DNA of 64,000 nt from Torymus aiolomorphi (Eukaryota > Arthropoda > Insecta > Hymenoptera > Torymidae), in the NCBI GenBank assembly GCA_036365515.1, contig CM070874.1:169084797-169148796 (forward strand). Reading direction: 5' to 3'. The notes under the pieces are model-generated. The model was not told the origin of the DNA. It saw only the letters and a program-made list of their open reading frames with translations, and ran no database searches. The stretch's first letter is position 1; every line of letters begins with the position of its first letter. A program made the position numbers and the translations under genes. Positions 11,921 through 31,499 of the stretch are shown here, piece after piece.

Positions 11921-12098
11921 TAAGGCTAGGACACTTAAAAAAACGCAGAGCACAGACACAAGAAATAGCATTGGTTATATATCTATATATACCTCTTGTT
12001 CCTCGCTGTTCCTCGCTGTTCCCGATATATATAGATATACAACCAATGTTATTTCTTGTGTCTATGCTCTGTGTTTTTTTAAGTGTCCTAGCCTTTAC
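11921..12098. repeat. Foldback element (about 80-bp arms)
   Basis: taaggctaggacacttaaaa at the left is the reverse complement of ttttaagtgtcctagccttt at the right. The arms stay paired through acacaagaaat and tatatctatatatac, leaving a small loop that doubles ctgttcctcg. RNA or single-stranded DNA from it would form a long hairpin. The foldback at 32004-32430 has the same tatatctatatatac arm and ggaacagcgag loop motif. Confidence 0.85.
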
Positions 12099-12829
12099 AC
12101 TTGTATTAGCAGGCGAGTTATATAGTTATGTCAGAGATGAGTTATATTCATGTAGGTAGGTATACATACATATATACAAAGAAGAGTATTAATATCGTAA
12201 AAGATGCTGTCGACATTTGCGTCATCGACTAGTCACTTTACGAGAACAGAAGTTTTAAATGGTTAAAAGACGAGTCCATTAGATTTAAAAAATTACACAA
12301 TAATATAGTTCATATTATTTTTATAAGAAATCCCGTATCTAAATTTAATAATTATTTAACTATTTAACTTCTATACTTAATAATAATAATCTTTTTTATA
12401 TTTTAAAATACATTAAGTAAATGTTTTCGTCTCAGAAATCTACAAAAAAATAAAAGAAGAAAATCAATTTTTCGTCACTTTAAAAATATTAAGCCCTTTT
12501 AGATAGGTATATCATCTCAAATTTTTTAAACTTTTGATCCAAATCACTTTTTTTAGGTTCAGAATAACATATATAATTGAATAATTCCATGACAAAATGG
12601 AATTTTTGAAAATTTTTAGGTCCAAGACCCCCTAAGGTAGTTCTCTAAAATATCAAAAAATGGGATCCGAAAGTAACAAAATTCTAGCGTATTCTTTAAA
12701 CTCTAAAGAATTTTTCTCTATTTTTTAAAATATAGGTTGCCGACTTATATGTTCTTAAAGATCAAATTATGCGCTTTCTTATAAGTACAAAAAATATGTG
12801 TCAAGCCAACCTTTTTAAAAATATATTTT
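12099..12829. other. AT-rich stretch without recognised features
   Basis: Low-GC sequence with short homopolymers. No frame of note and no repeats traced elsewhere in the window. Confidence 0.6.
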
Positions 12830-13040
12830 TGAAACTCCGTGCGAGAAGTTCGATTTCTCGCACGCTGCGTTAAACGATGCGTGCAAAAATCTCACTTCTC
12901 GCACGTCGTGTCAAAAAATACGGTTCGACACTTGTGTGAGAAGTTGATTTTCTCCTCGTGTGACCTTTTCACCTTCGCTTCGCTCGGGTGCAAACAGTCA
13001 TACGAGGGGAAAATCAAATCCTCGCACTAGTATCGAAATG
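12830..13040. repeat. GC-rich dispersed repeat (TTCGCTCG family)
   Basis: Contains actccgtgcgagaagttcg, gacacttgtgtgagaag and cttcgcttcgctcgggtgc. These phrases recur in altered form at 9276-9480, 13760-13930 and 37440-37680. The core is an imperfect inverted repeat, with cctcgtgtgac on one side and catacgagg on the other. Confidence 0.7.
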
Positions 13041-13214
13041 TACTATTATCATTGCAAATAGAAAATCGCTGTTTTCCTAATACTATTTCGCGCTACTACG
13101 TGAATCATGAGTTAGTGCCGTTACAAATTATTTATTTTATTCCACACCCGAGACAAATGGCGACCTTTTGCCCCCGAAAATCGGCGCGAAAATTGCATAT
13201 TTTACCCGCAAATC

Positions 13215-13345
13215 CGATTTGCGGGTCGAAAGTAAAGTTAGCTGGGCGAAAGTAAAATTAGCGGGGCGAAAGTAAAATTATCGGGGCGAAAGTAAAATTT
13301 GCGGCGAAAGTAAAATTAGTGGGGCGAAAGTTGAATTTGCGGATC
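13215..13345 (+). repeat. Short tandem repeat, about 20-bp unit
   Basis: About six or seven copies of gcggggcgaaagtaaaatta, with one or two substitutions each and one shortened copy. The flanking gatttgcgggtcgaaag suggests the array grew from the neighbouring sequence. Confidence 0.9.
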
Positions 13346-13439
13346 AATTTTTTTTTTTTTTTCAATTTTTATAATATTATTAATTTTGTAATAAATTCAT
13401 GAAAATACTGGCTTTTTCCACTAAGCAAAATATAAAGAA

Positions 13440-13940
13440 AAAAAACGCGTTGGCCCGCTTTTCGGAGTCCAAAGGTGGCCACAGTCGAGTGTGGAATAAA
13501 ATAATATATGTAACACGGGACGAAAGTAGATTTTTCTCTTGGGTGGTTACTGCCCTCGCGAAAAGATTTTTCCCTCGGGTGATTACTGCTCTCGCTTCAC
13601 TCAGGCAGTAAACGCACCCTCGTAAAAAATCTTGTCGCTCGGGCACTAAACCCACCCGCGAGAAAAATCTGTTACTTTCGCCCCTTGTTACATAATGTAC
13701 TATTCTACTCTGTTTACATCACCCTTTTACTTAAAAAGTCATGTAAGTTCATAAATAGTTTTTTGACACTCCGTGCGTAAAGTACTACTTTTTCCCACGC
13801 CTAGGTTTTCAAGCGAGCTCTAAAATAGCACTTTACGCACGTTGTGTCAAAAAATAGAGTTCGATACTCGTGAGAAAAATGATTCTGACACGAGTGTGAT
13901 TGTCGCCCGAGCTTCGCTAAGTACTCGAGTATCGATAAGT
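13440..13940. repeat. Dispersed GC-rich inverted segments
   Basis: 13540-13690 has ggtgattactgctctcgctt type sequence with inverted partners. 13760-13930 is another member of the actccgtgcg / gctcgctt family. Open frames on both strands at 13380-13655 overlap one another and have no support as genes. Confidence 0.5.
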
Positions 13941-14146
13941 ACTATTCTCATACATGATTTGAGTAAGAAAATGTTAATTTAATATTTATTGTTTCGGTGA
14001 GTACTGCATTGACTCACGAGTCCTTAAAGAACTACCTTAAGCCATATAATGTTCCATTAAATAAAATAATAATATAAATTATTCACATATATATATGAAT
14101 AATTTATATTATTATTTTATTTATAAATAAAATATTAATTTTAATA

Positions 14147-14179
<33 letters not shown>

Positions 14180-14790
14180 ATTATTATTCATTATTTCGTT
14201 ACATATAATTAAAAAATCAATTAAAAGAAAATTGATTTTTTGAAAATTTTTAGGTCTGTATGACCTCCATTAGCCGGTAATACACTGATTGCTGTGATCG
14301 ATTCTATAATTTGTGGCCAAAATATGGTGAAATTTCTGCGCAATAATTATAGTGAACTAGCTAGAAAATCTGACCATTTTTTTACCAGGCATGTAAAAAT
14401 TAAATATTTTTACTTGAAATATATTTTAATAATCCAACAATGTACTATTTCAACATTATTGCTGATTAGGACAGAGGACTGTATAAGGCAGATATTTCTT
14501 TATCTGGAAGGAATGTCTGACCAATTTTGGAAAATCATTATTTTTTCATTTATCGACTTCCAAATTTTGTGCACTTTTGTAGATACAAGTGAGGTATTCA
14601 TTATTAAATGAATCAACTTTTAAGCTTTGCCTAAAGAAAATCAGATTACTCAAAACATGTTTTAATATGTTTTCTTGTAAACTTCTTTTCATCATCATAA
14701 AGCTTCCTCTGTGAGAAAGCAGCAATATACTTATATTAGAAGGGAATGAAAATGGTATCCTTCATTATAATAATAGTCAAAATCGGTGCA
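13941..14790. other. AT-rich spacer with a perfect AT hairpin and TA run
   Basis: Around 14057-14122 aaataataatataaattatt is followed, after a catatatata centre, by its reverse complement. A (ta)n run lies at about 14155-14180. A 105-codon open frame at 14294-14611 is composition-driven and has no family resemblance. Confidence 0.6.
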
Positions 14791-15422
14791 CCCAAATAAA
14801 AAGAAACTAACTCAGCGTCCGGTTAGAGAAGAAGTTATATCGATGCCCGGTTAGAAAAAAGGTTAAAGAAGGCGAGCCAATTCAGCGCTCGGTTAAAAAA
14901 GGTGTCATCTCGGCGCCCGATTACAGAAGGAGTCAACTGAGCACTCGATTAGCTTTGATTTAGGTTTTCAGTACTGTTACAGTATATTTTTCAGTAACGC
15001 TACGCGTGTACTGTTTTGTTTTTGAAGTTATGAATTTATATTTTTGATTGTGATTTCAAAACAAAAAATTAATCACTTCGTTATATTTTCATTTTATTAT
15101 TTTAATTTTAAATAGTTTAGAATAAAAATTCAATTTTATAAATTGAAATATAGCGAAAGTGCCGGATCTTCGTGCCTATTCCTTACAGCCATAATTTTTT
15201 TAAGAAGGGAAAGCCATATAAAGCTCTACGAAAAAATATATTATAACAGTACCTAAAACCTAAATCAGAGGTAAAAGAATTCGCTCATGGAATGACAGCT
15301 TCTCTAATCCGGCGTTGAATTGAAACCTATAACCGGGCATCTAGATAACCCCTTCTCCAACCGGGCACCAAGATGACCACTTTTATAACCAGGCGTTGAG
15401 TTGACTACTTTTTATTCGAGGG
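14791..15422. mobile_element. MITE, about 630 bp, with subterminal repeats
   Basis: The left end cccaaataaaaagaaactaa pairs with the right end (reverse complement begins ccctcgaataaaaagtagtc). Next inward on both sides come repeated phrases of the type cggcgcccggttaga or aaccgggcatcta, then gatttaggtttt and its inverse at about 15245-15262. The centre has no ORF. A short phrase from it (cggatcttcgtgcc, about 15160) recurs in altered form near 24025. It is non-autonomous; no source transposase is identified here. Confidence 0.75.
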
Positions 15423-15566
15423 CAACGAAATCCCCCCACTGGCTTTTCATAATAACCTTTATACCCTTGTTTGTACACTAACAAACTAAGTCTTTCCCGA
15501 ACACAGCTTTCCTAACTTATTAGATGCTACAAAGTGATTCACAGAAAAAATAATAGTATATTATAG

Positions 15567-15610
15567 TACTGTGTGACCTAAGCCCGCACTTAGGTCACAC
15601 GTATCCGGGT
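15567..15610 (+). repeat. Left terminal inverted repeat, internally palindromic
   Basis: GTGTGACCTAAG and CTTAGGTCACAC face each other across about six bases, then gtatccg. It matches the reverse complement of 20440-20483. Confidence 0.8.
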
Positions 15611-15925
15611 CTACTCACTGCGCTCGTGCGCTAATCTCACGGTGTAATAAAGTACAACTTAGCGTACGGATAGGCGGACAGCGAATTTAGGTAGGTAGTG
15701 CTATAAAATTCTGAACGATACTTGTGACCTAAGTAGCACTTTTTTGCATGGCGTGAGGTTAGGGCCCGAGCGTAGCGAGATCGTAATGTACTATATACAA
15801 TTAATGAACATTTTTAGTAGGTTAAGTCAAGTATTTTATGAGGCTGCCTGAAACAAAATATTTTAGTCCGTGAAATAAAAAAATATTTTTTTCTTCTTTT
15901 TTTCAGTTTTTTATCTTATTTAAAA

Positions 15926-18900
15926 ATGGAGAAGAAAAAAAATTATAAATTATATCTATGTAATACCTATAATCACCGCAAAGTTAGCAGGTGGACCCAT
16001 AGAAGATGGCAAAAAATATTATTATCTCATACCAACCAATTACAAAGTAAGTTTTTACTTAAACAAAATGGTTGATTAACTTTTTTAAAGCCGGGGTTTT
16101 CCCTAATTAATCATAATCTTTTAGTAGATGAACCATTTCTAAAAACTTAAAACTTATAAAGAATTGTTTCTTGCGCACAATGATAGGAAAGGAGTTTTCA
16201 TTTAGATTTAGGGCGAAACACTTTTTCTACATTTCAATAATTTACCCTTTAAAGTAAAAGCATTTGATTTCCTAAACTCAGAGATGCAATAGAAAATAGT
16301 CATTTGGTCTGTATAAATAATTAAGTTTCTTTTAGAATTTTCTCTATGTACAGGAAAACAATATTCATTTCGTAATACTCTTGTTTAAATCTATTATGAT
16401 TTTTATATTGAAAATCGAAAGTTTCAAGTATTTTGCAATGGTTCATATACATACACATGGAAAAATGAGATTCACTTGAATATGGAGACAGTTTTTTCTG
16501 TTATCTTCACTTAATGCTGAACTATTTAAAGTCATTCATAAGTTTTGATCAGTGTACAATTTATGTAAGAAATCCGTTCTTCAAAGTATTTAAAGGGGAA
16601 TGTCTATGATGACCTTGTCTAATTTTAATAGTGCAACTTACAAAACCTGCCCTATCATTAAAGGTACAGAAAAAAAAATACAATTGAAAACAAATTGGTC
16701 AGTTTACTAGGCGGAAAAATTATGAAAATATCAAATTAATGTTTGTCCCTATACTAAATATATGGAAGTACTCTGGTAGAAAATTATCTAACCCAACGAA
16801 AATGATTTATCTACTAAGTGTTGGCAATTGTTTGGACCAACAACTGATTGCAAGATCAATATCAAAATCATAAAACAATTAAGCCATATGTGCATAAATA
16901 AAGGAATGGTATTAATTTGATTTCGAGGCTGCTGATCAAGATTTTACTATTAGACTTTCGAAATTTAAAGTGCCGGAACCAATAAGGCGGTGAAAAATTC
17001 GAAAAAGCTTAGGTTTTCTCGAAAAAAAAAACAACAAAATACATAAATCAATCACTTTTTAAAAATGGTGACTGTACCAGGGATGTGTAACTTGAAGGGC
17101 AGCAGTCATTCATTCACAGTCAAATTTTTATAACTTCCGTCACTTAGTCAATGATCAATCTTTTTTCAAATTTTATATTTATGTATTCTCTAAATAGTAG
17201 TACAACTGGTATGGATACACTTTTAAATATAATTAAATATAAACACCGGCTTTCAAAAAGTTAACATTTTTTTATCGAGTTTTACAAATAAAAACACTAT
17301 ATCTTACTCGTTTACTCATAGTGAAATAATTTGTCAAAGATTCTAAGAGTCCTAATAGTAATTTAAACCTAGAAGATAAAGATTTATATGAAGATATTCC
17401 TGAACAATGTATAAACAGTAGAGATTTATACAACAATATTGATTTAGAGGTGGCACTATCCGATGATGACGTAATAGAAAGTGATGAAATCAACATTAAT
17501 TCTGAAAGTGATACTCCTGTTGAAGTTCCTTATAATGATTTAAATAATAAAAATGTCATATATGATAGTGACACTGAATCTGAAGACGACGAATATTTAT
17601 TTCCCGCAACAGATGTTGATAATAGTTTTGATCAAGATAATCGCATTATGTTTCCATTGGCGAACTTAACAGTTTCAAATGTATTGTTAATGATTCGAGG
17701 TTTTATTATAAGATTCAATAGTAATCGAGATGAGCAAATAGCATTGATAGACTTCGTGAAAATATTGGCTGGGCCCCAATTTATGACTTTGAATTATACA
17801 CCTTATTTGCTATCGAAAATTCTTACTCCGCCGTCAGATAAGTTGAAAAAGCAGTATTATTGTTCAGCATGCAATGTCAAGTTACTTACAGTCGAAACAC
17901 AGAAAAATGTTTCTACTTCGGTAACATGTGAAACGTGCAGTAAAACGTTTACTATATCTGCTAAATCAACAAATTATTTCATTTCTATTGATATAAAATA
18001 TCAATTGGAACTGTTATTGAATCAGCCAAATATTCAAGAAAATTTAAAAGAATTCTACAAAAAGCAGTATTGTCGTGTTATGATGAAACTATACGTGGTG
18101 TTTATGATTGCTCAATATATAAAGACATTCAAAAGCATTTACCTGGAGCACTAACTTTGAATTTTAATATCGACGGCGCCCAACTTTTCAACAGTGCCAA
18201 AAAAAGTCTATGGCCATTACAACTACATTTGAATGAACTAACGCCTAATGTACGATTCAAACACATTATTTTAGCTGCATTATGGCAAACTGAAAAAGAG
18301 CCAACGCCAGCTTTTATTGATCTCTACTTGTCTACTTTTGTAGAAGAAATTGAGTATCTTGCATCAACTGGTATAAACATTATTGATCATTTTACAGGAC
18401 TGGTACTAAACAAAAAGGTTGTTCTATTATTCGGCTGTGTTAATAGCGTAGCGAGACCGTTATTGCAAAATAGAATCAAATTTAATGGTAGTTCTGGATG
18501 TAGCTACTGTCAGCATTTTGGTGTATACAATAGTGGATCAATGCGGTATCCTTTTTTAGACAGTGATCCTGCTTTAAGATCTCATGAAGATCACGTGAAA
18601 GACGTTCAGAAAAGCATGAAGTATCGGAAACGCATAAATGGCGTAAAAGGTGAATGCATATTACTCAAAGTAAATAATTTTGATATAATCTGGAATTTAC
18701 CTCCTAATTATATGCACGGTACATTGCTCGGCGTAACACGTCAATTTTTTCATCGTTGGAATACATTCAATTTCACAAAATCTGATCGTGAAAAAATTAA
18801 TAAACGTATGAGCAGTATTAATCTTTGTAGAGAAATCCGTAGATCTATTCGTAGATTAGATTTATTTGATAAATTCAAAGCAACTGAATTAAAAACATGG

Positions 18901-19811
18901 TTAATTTTTATATGTTTGCCATGCTTACACGGTATACTACCAGACGATTTATTTTGTTCGTTCGCTCAATTAGTGGATTGCATTTACACACTTCTAAAAG
19001 ATTCCATAACGGAATCCGAAATAAAAACGTGCGAATATTATTTACTAAAATTCGTAGGAGAAACTCAGATTTTCTATGATATTAAGTTTTTAACTTTCAA
19101 TCTCCATTCGCTACTTCATTATGCGACTGCTGTACGACGTACTGGCCCGTTATGGGCCACTTCAGCGTTTCCATTCGAAAATGGTATCTATCAGTTTATG
19201 AGAGAAATAAATGCTCCCAATGGATGCGTAAAACAAATTGCTGATAAATGGCTGAGAAAATCAAATTTCCAATATTTTCTAGCTAACAAAGAAAGTAATT
19301 CAGATACTGCTATTAAATACAGCAAATCGTTGTTTATTGAGAGACTGCCTCTTTAAAATGCTATTAAAGTTCTACTTTAATAGGAAATGGATTGGAAAAT
19401 GTTTCAATACAAAAACTTTTCAGAAACTTTATGAACGATCAATCTATTTGTATAAAAACTTATGACCGATGCATTTATAAATCAATGTATATTCATAGCG
19501 TAAGCTATGCATGGGCACAAAAAACAAATGATTCAGTCATTCAGACAGAGACAGGAGAAATTGTTCAAGTTTGCTATTTTCTACATGTACGTAATGGGTG
19601 TTATTTTTGTGGTCGTATTTGGATTATTGGCGATAATGAGTTTAATAATAAAAATGATGTACCAGTAGCACGCCACATTTTTAAGGTTTTAAAAAGAAAA
19701 TCTAGATACGTTTTTCATGATATTAACAAAATCAAGCAGAAAGCAGTAGTCATTGATACGAAAGAAGAGATCTATGTAACATTTATACCAAATATTTATG
19801 AAATTCAATAG
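15926..19811 (+). pseudogene. Tnp2-like DDE transposase, frameshifted
   Basis: Exon 1 (15926-16046) starts MEKKKNYKLYLCNTYNHRK and ends at a GTAAGT donor in phase 1. The next coding block opens near 17340 after a possible acceptor, begins acidic (SDDDVIESDEI) and has a zinc-binding stretch with CSACN and CETCS. After a frame change near 18046 the catalytic core follows: NFNIDGAQLFNSAKKSLWPL, GCVNSVARP, GCSYC, LPPNYMHGTLLGVTRQ and FPFENGIYQFMR, to a stop at 19356. A third block (19380-19811) continues in another frame with NGCYFCGRIW and probably is the C-terminal part. In the family as I know it, the second and third blocks usually carry Asp where this copy has Asn (VN in GCVNS, N in PNYMH), so catalysis is doubtful. 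Frame changes and a stop near 19370 mark decay. Confidence 0.75.
16050..17330 (+). other. Non-coding interior of the Tnp2-like element
   Basis: AT-rich stretch between transposase exon 1 and the main coding block, most simply a large intron. No other exon with matching phase was found by eye. Confidence 0.5.
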
Positions 19812-19950
19812 TCATATACTATCATACAACTTCCAGAAGCATTAATTTGGTACGTATATAAGGTCTGAAAATTTTTCTCGTAAAAGAAGAGTTTTACACA
19901 CTTTCTAATTATTATCGTTTTCAGTGAGAACTATACGAGAAAATAGTAAA

Positions 19951-20304
19951 TTACGATACGTGTGACTTAAGTGGCCCATTATTGCACGGTGTGAAGTTAG
20001 CGCCCCAGCGTACTTAGAAAGACCGTGCACTGTGCAGTACGGTGAAGTACGTCATCACACATAGTGCGGGGCCGTTCACTGGGCAGCACCGTGCACGGCA
20101 TTGTCAGCGACAGTGTCGACACTATCGCGCATCATGCTTGGACTGTCGCTGACAATGCCGTGCACGGTGCTGTGCAATGAACGGACCCGCGCTATGTGTG
20201 ATGATGTACTTCACCGTACTGCACAGTGCGCCGGTCTTTCCGTGTATAGAGAGGACGATAATTCACGTTGTATGATGGGCCACTTAAGTCATAAGTATCG
20301 TATA
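19951..20304. repeat. About 350-bp foldback inside the transposon's right end
   Basis: ttacgatacgtgtgacttaa at the left mirrors the right arm ending agtatcgta. The arms pair through tggcccat, gcagtacggtgaagtacgtc, caccgtgcacggcattgtca and gtcagcgacagt, with a short loop near 20120-20140. It may be a nested MITE or a locally formed inverted duplication; its arms resemble the host element's own subterminal sequence (gtgacttaagtggccc). Confidence 0.8.
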
Positions 20305-20439
20305 CTATTTTATAGCACGCTTACCTAAGTCCGCTGACACGTCTATTCTGCCTTAAGCAGTCCATTTTTGCACCATAAGGTTAGTGCGCAAGCGTAGCGA
20401 GTTCGATAAACACGGTGCAATAATTGACTACTTAAGTCA

Positions 20440-20483
20440 CGGATAGGCGTGACCTATGTGCGGACTTAGGTCACACCGTGCTA
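20440..20483 (-). repeat. Right terminal inverted repeat, internally palindromic
   Basis: cggataggcgtgacctatgt, then cggacttaggtcacaccgtg. Same hairpin organisation as the left end, with a few substitutions. Confidence 0.8.
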
Positions 20484-22194
20484 TAAATATATATGAGTCA
20501 AAATACTATTAATAGACTTTAGTTTTCAAGCTTTTTTTCTTTTCTCATCATAAATAAATTATAAATAACTCTAAAAACTATTGGTTTGAATACAAACAGA
20601 CACGAGATGGGTCAGGCAAACTAATTGAGAATTAATCTATATAGCTTATGTCGATCGACATATCCAATAGCTATTAATAAATAATATAATTAAATATTTA
20701 ATTTCTTTACTACTTTAACCCTATTTTAAAATTTTTGTAACCTTTCCCTAACGATGAAAATAGAATCCAATTTTCAACATTGAGTTAAAGAATTCTTGTA
20801 ATCGTTTTCACATTTACTATCGTACAGAATGGCATAAATATTTCATTGTCTATTTACTCAAGATTGTTAAAATAGTACATTTTGTCATGCTGCAAAGCCC
20901 GTACAAACCTAAAAAGAACGATTCATTATGACGATGAGTCAAAATCAATTAGCGAAATAACGATTTACATTGATATCTTGTAAAATGTTGCTGTAAACAA
21001 ATCAAAGTTATTTTTTCCAATTATATATTGCACATTAAAGATCAACTCACTATTAAAATTTAACACAAAGATATCGTGATTATGCTCAATTTATAAAATA
21101 CAATAGATTGATTCAAAAAGTGCAAATAGTAAATAGCACAAAAATACTTTCACAGTTGTTGAACATGATCATAAACATACGATGTTTTGAAAACTGATAA
21201 GAAAATTTTTTATACTTTCAAATCATATTGATTTGTAATCTGTCTTACTAATTAATGCAAAGATAAACTTATTTTCATACTTTCTTTTTATTGATTGACA
21301 AAGTATATGTACTTGGCTCAATTACATAATTAATAGCATAAGCAATGACAATTGTAGTGACATCTTTATTGCATTAATGAGTAATAGTAACCTTTTACTG
21401 TTGTTCAAATAGCGGTTTCAATTCTCAGTTAAAATAGAAATCTGGTATTTTATCTGAAATCTATAGAAACTAGACATTTTCTGCCCATTTACTGATTTTT
21501 TTCTATTTTTAGTAGACCTGCTACAGTTCTTAATAATACATCAATATTATCTAAAACATATAATTGTATAACGGACAATCTATTCGCACCGATATTCACG
21601 TAGAATCTTGGAGTGACGTCAAAATTTGGAGACATGTTAACGTGATTTTAAATGCTGACCGTTACAGATGTATAGAATACTACTAAAATAATAATATATC
21701 TTTTATACCACTCTAACATAAAAATCATAACTTTAATATGATTATTCATCTCTTATGGTATAAAATACAATTAGAAATAGATGCATAAAAAGATGTAACT
21801 TTTATCATTTTTTTTTCGCTCGTGTGAAAAACGTCATATGAGCTAAATAATCACCTTTGTATGAAGTGACTAAAGCCCGTGACATGAGTATAAAGAGGCA
21901 ATTAAAATCCGCGTATTACATTTCTTCAAATTTTTACTTGACTTTAGTCTTTTATGTGCCGTAACTTATATTTTAATTTTGAAACGTAAAAATATCTAAA
22001 GGCGCCTAATTAGGCGAATTTTCGTATCCATGAATACGTAATAATGTAGATATTAGCGCAAATAGATTTTTCCGATCGCGTGTTTTATACACTTTCCTTT
22101 ACTCATGTTTTCATTAATTTATTTTGACATTATTAAAATTTTACACTACAGTTATCATATAGGTAATTCTAATAATTAATTTTATGTTTAATAG
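20484..22194. other. AT-rich region upstream of the first visible BEN-gene exon
   Basis: No ORF or repeat stands out. The missing 5' exon or exons and promoter of the BEN-domain gene should lie here or further left, but I could not place a start codon. Confidence 0.4.
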
Positions 22195-29251
<7,057 letters not shown>

Positions 29252-29329
29252 CTATTGTACAATTTTATCGTTTAAATTTTTATACGTTTCTTTGTAAGTA
29301 TTTTATGACATAAAAAGGTATTATATTTA

Positions 29330-29520
29330 AAAATGGTGGTTTCACGCAGCCTATTGGCCCAGCCCGTATCCTTCTCTCCTTTTCTTTTTCCTTTCTTATA
29401 ACATGTATAGCTTATGGCATATCGTGAAAACATGGCTGAATGCTGCTTAACCTCCATGATCGACCGAGGTGGTGACTGCGCTATCTATTTTACCACTGTA
29501 CCACAATAGCAATTAACTGA
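29330..29520 (-). other. Possible tRNA-derived SINE fragment
   Basis: On the minus strand tggtacagtggtaaaatag resembles a pol III A box. About 25 bases later ggtcgatcatgg loosely resembles a B box, then come gaggttaagcagc and a GC-rich tail with gggctgggccaataggctgc. The order fits a tRNA-headed SINE, but neither box is a clean match, and no poly(A) tail or second copy was found in the window. Confidence 0.25.
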
Positions 29521-30242
29521 AGAAATTAACATTAAACAAATAAGCGAAAAAGCCACAAAAATCGCATATATTTTGATTTTAATAAGAAAAACGTTATAAA
29601 GCGTTATTGATTTGCTGATAGGAAAATGCTGATAGATTACCGTAGAATTAAGTCACTCTTTATTAACCAAATCTGTATTGGTTCCTATAAATATTAAATG
29701 TAAAACATTAATTGTACCCCTACAATGCTCATAATAGTAATTAACTGAAAATTCACATTAAATAACTGGGGAAAAAACGACAAAAATCGCATTTATTTTC
29801 ATTAAATTTTAATAAGAAATATGAAATATATAAATATTAAATATGAAAAATCTATTTTACCACTATAATAACGCTCATAATAGTAATTTACTGAAAAATT
29901 CACATTAAATCACAGCGAAAAAAGCACAAAAAACGCATATATTTTCATTCAATTTGAATAAGAAAAACGTTATAAAGCGTCCCTGGTAGAACTGTTAAGC
30001 ATAATATAGCCATAATATGCCGTATTTTATGACGGATGACCATTTTGTGCCGCATATTATGCTCATAAATCCTGTCACCTGGCGACATAATTATGACCAT
30101 AGTTATGCTGATAATTATGACCACAATTATGCTGAAGGGATAACGAGATTAGAGGGACTATAGTAAATAATTATGACCATAATTATGGGCATAATTATGC
30201 TGAAGGAGCAGGGGAGATATAAGGCTGCCCTTAAATGAAAAT

Positions 30243-30385
30243 GTCCGAACGTTAGAAAGAGAGAGAAGATCGCGGGACGTAGCTATCTCTCTCGTCACGC
30301 AAGCTGACGCTCACTTTCTGCGCGTACTGCGCACGCGCAAGTATAAGAGGGAGCTACGTCCCGCAATCTTCTCTCTCTATCTCTG
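30243..30385. repeat. Inverted repeat (hairpin)
   Basis: gagagaagatcgcgggacgt at the left pairs with acgtcccgcaatcttctctc at the right, around a GC-rich loop with gcgcgtactgcgcacgcgc, itself palindromic. Confidence 0.85.
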
Positions 30386-30484
30386 CGACTGCCGGAGGCC
30401 TGACTTCCCTTATTATACTCTATCTATAATACCTCTGTGACTGTGATACGAATAGCTGTAATATAACGAACTACCAGAGCGGAG

Positions 30485-30634
<150 letters not shown>

Positions 30635-31499
30635 TATATATATAAACTTGTATAACGTTAGTTCCCAGGACCCCATGTTACTGTATACCTATACGTGACT
30701 AAAGAAATAATGTCTCTTATGGGGGCCGATGTCCTCAAAACTGACGTTAAACATATTATATGTAGATTCAGGGACTGTCCCCAAAACTAACAAATGTCCG
30801 CGAAACCAACATTAAACATCTGGAATGTCCTGGAAACTAACATAAAACATATATATATATATAAGTGTGAGAGAACACTGGGAGAAAAACACAGCCAGAA
30901 GGTTCGAAATTAAGGTTAGAATTGCCGAAGCGCTCGGTATAAACAGCCTGAGCGACGAGCGCGACGGAGGTCACGTGACCTTTGTATACGTTTGTCGATC
31001 GTTCAGCATCTCGTTCACCATAATTATGGTCATAATTAGGACGAATTCCCCCGTATTAATTATGATTAATTGTCTAGTCAGAATTATGACCATCGGCCAT
31101 TTCTTATGCTGAATATTCTTGCAGGGGTTGTTAATTTGTTGATAGGAAAATACTGATACATTACCGTAGAATTAACTCGATCTTTAATACCCAAATCCTT
31201 ATTTGCCCCCCATAAATAGTAAATATGAAAAATCTATTTTACCACTCTAACGCTCGTAATAGTAATTTACTGAAAAATTCACATTAAATCACAGCGAAAA
31301 AAACCACAAAAAACGCATATATTTTCATTCAATTTGAATAAGAAAAACGTTATAAAGCGTTATTGATTTGTTGATAGGAAAATACTGATACTTATAATCA
31401 AATCCTTATTTGCCCTCATAAATATTAAATATGAAAAATCTATTTTACCACTATAACGCTCGTAATAGTAATTTACTGAAAAATTCACATTAAATAGCA

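Larger units (their letters stand above)
15567..20483 (+). mobile_element. Tnp2-type (CACTA/EnSpm-like) DNA transposon
   Basis: The terminal inverted repeats are tactgtgtgacctaagcccg at the left and, as reverse complement, cacggtgtgacctaagtccg at the right. Similarity continues inward about 200 bp (tagtgctataaaa, cttaggtaagc). Each terminus is itself a hairpin: gtgtgacctaag and cttaggtcacac are inverse halves. The plus-strand transposase gene lies inside. The CACNG-like end fits the CMC group, but a target duplication could not be fixed because the flanks continue as tatag/ctata. Confidence 0.75.

Noticed and set aside
14294..14611. 105-codon plus-strand frame
   Set aside because: AT-driven composition rich in Ile/Phe/Lys, no family resemblance, no splice or element context.
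15567..20483. A TATA or TA target duplication for the Tnp2-like element
   Set aside because: The flanks tatag and ctata are inverted, not direct, repeats, so they may belong to the ends; no duplication could be claimed.
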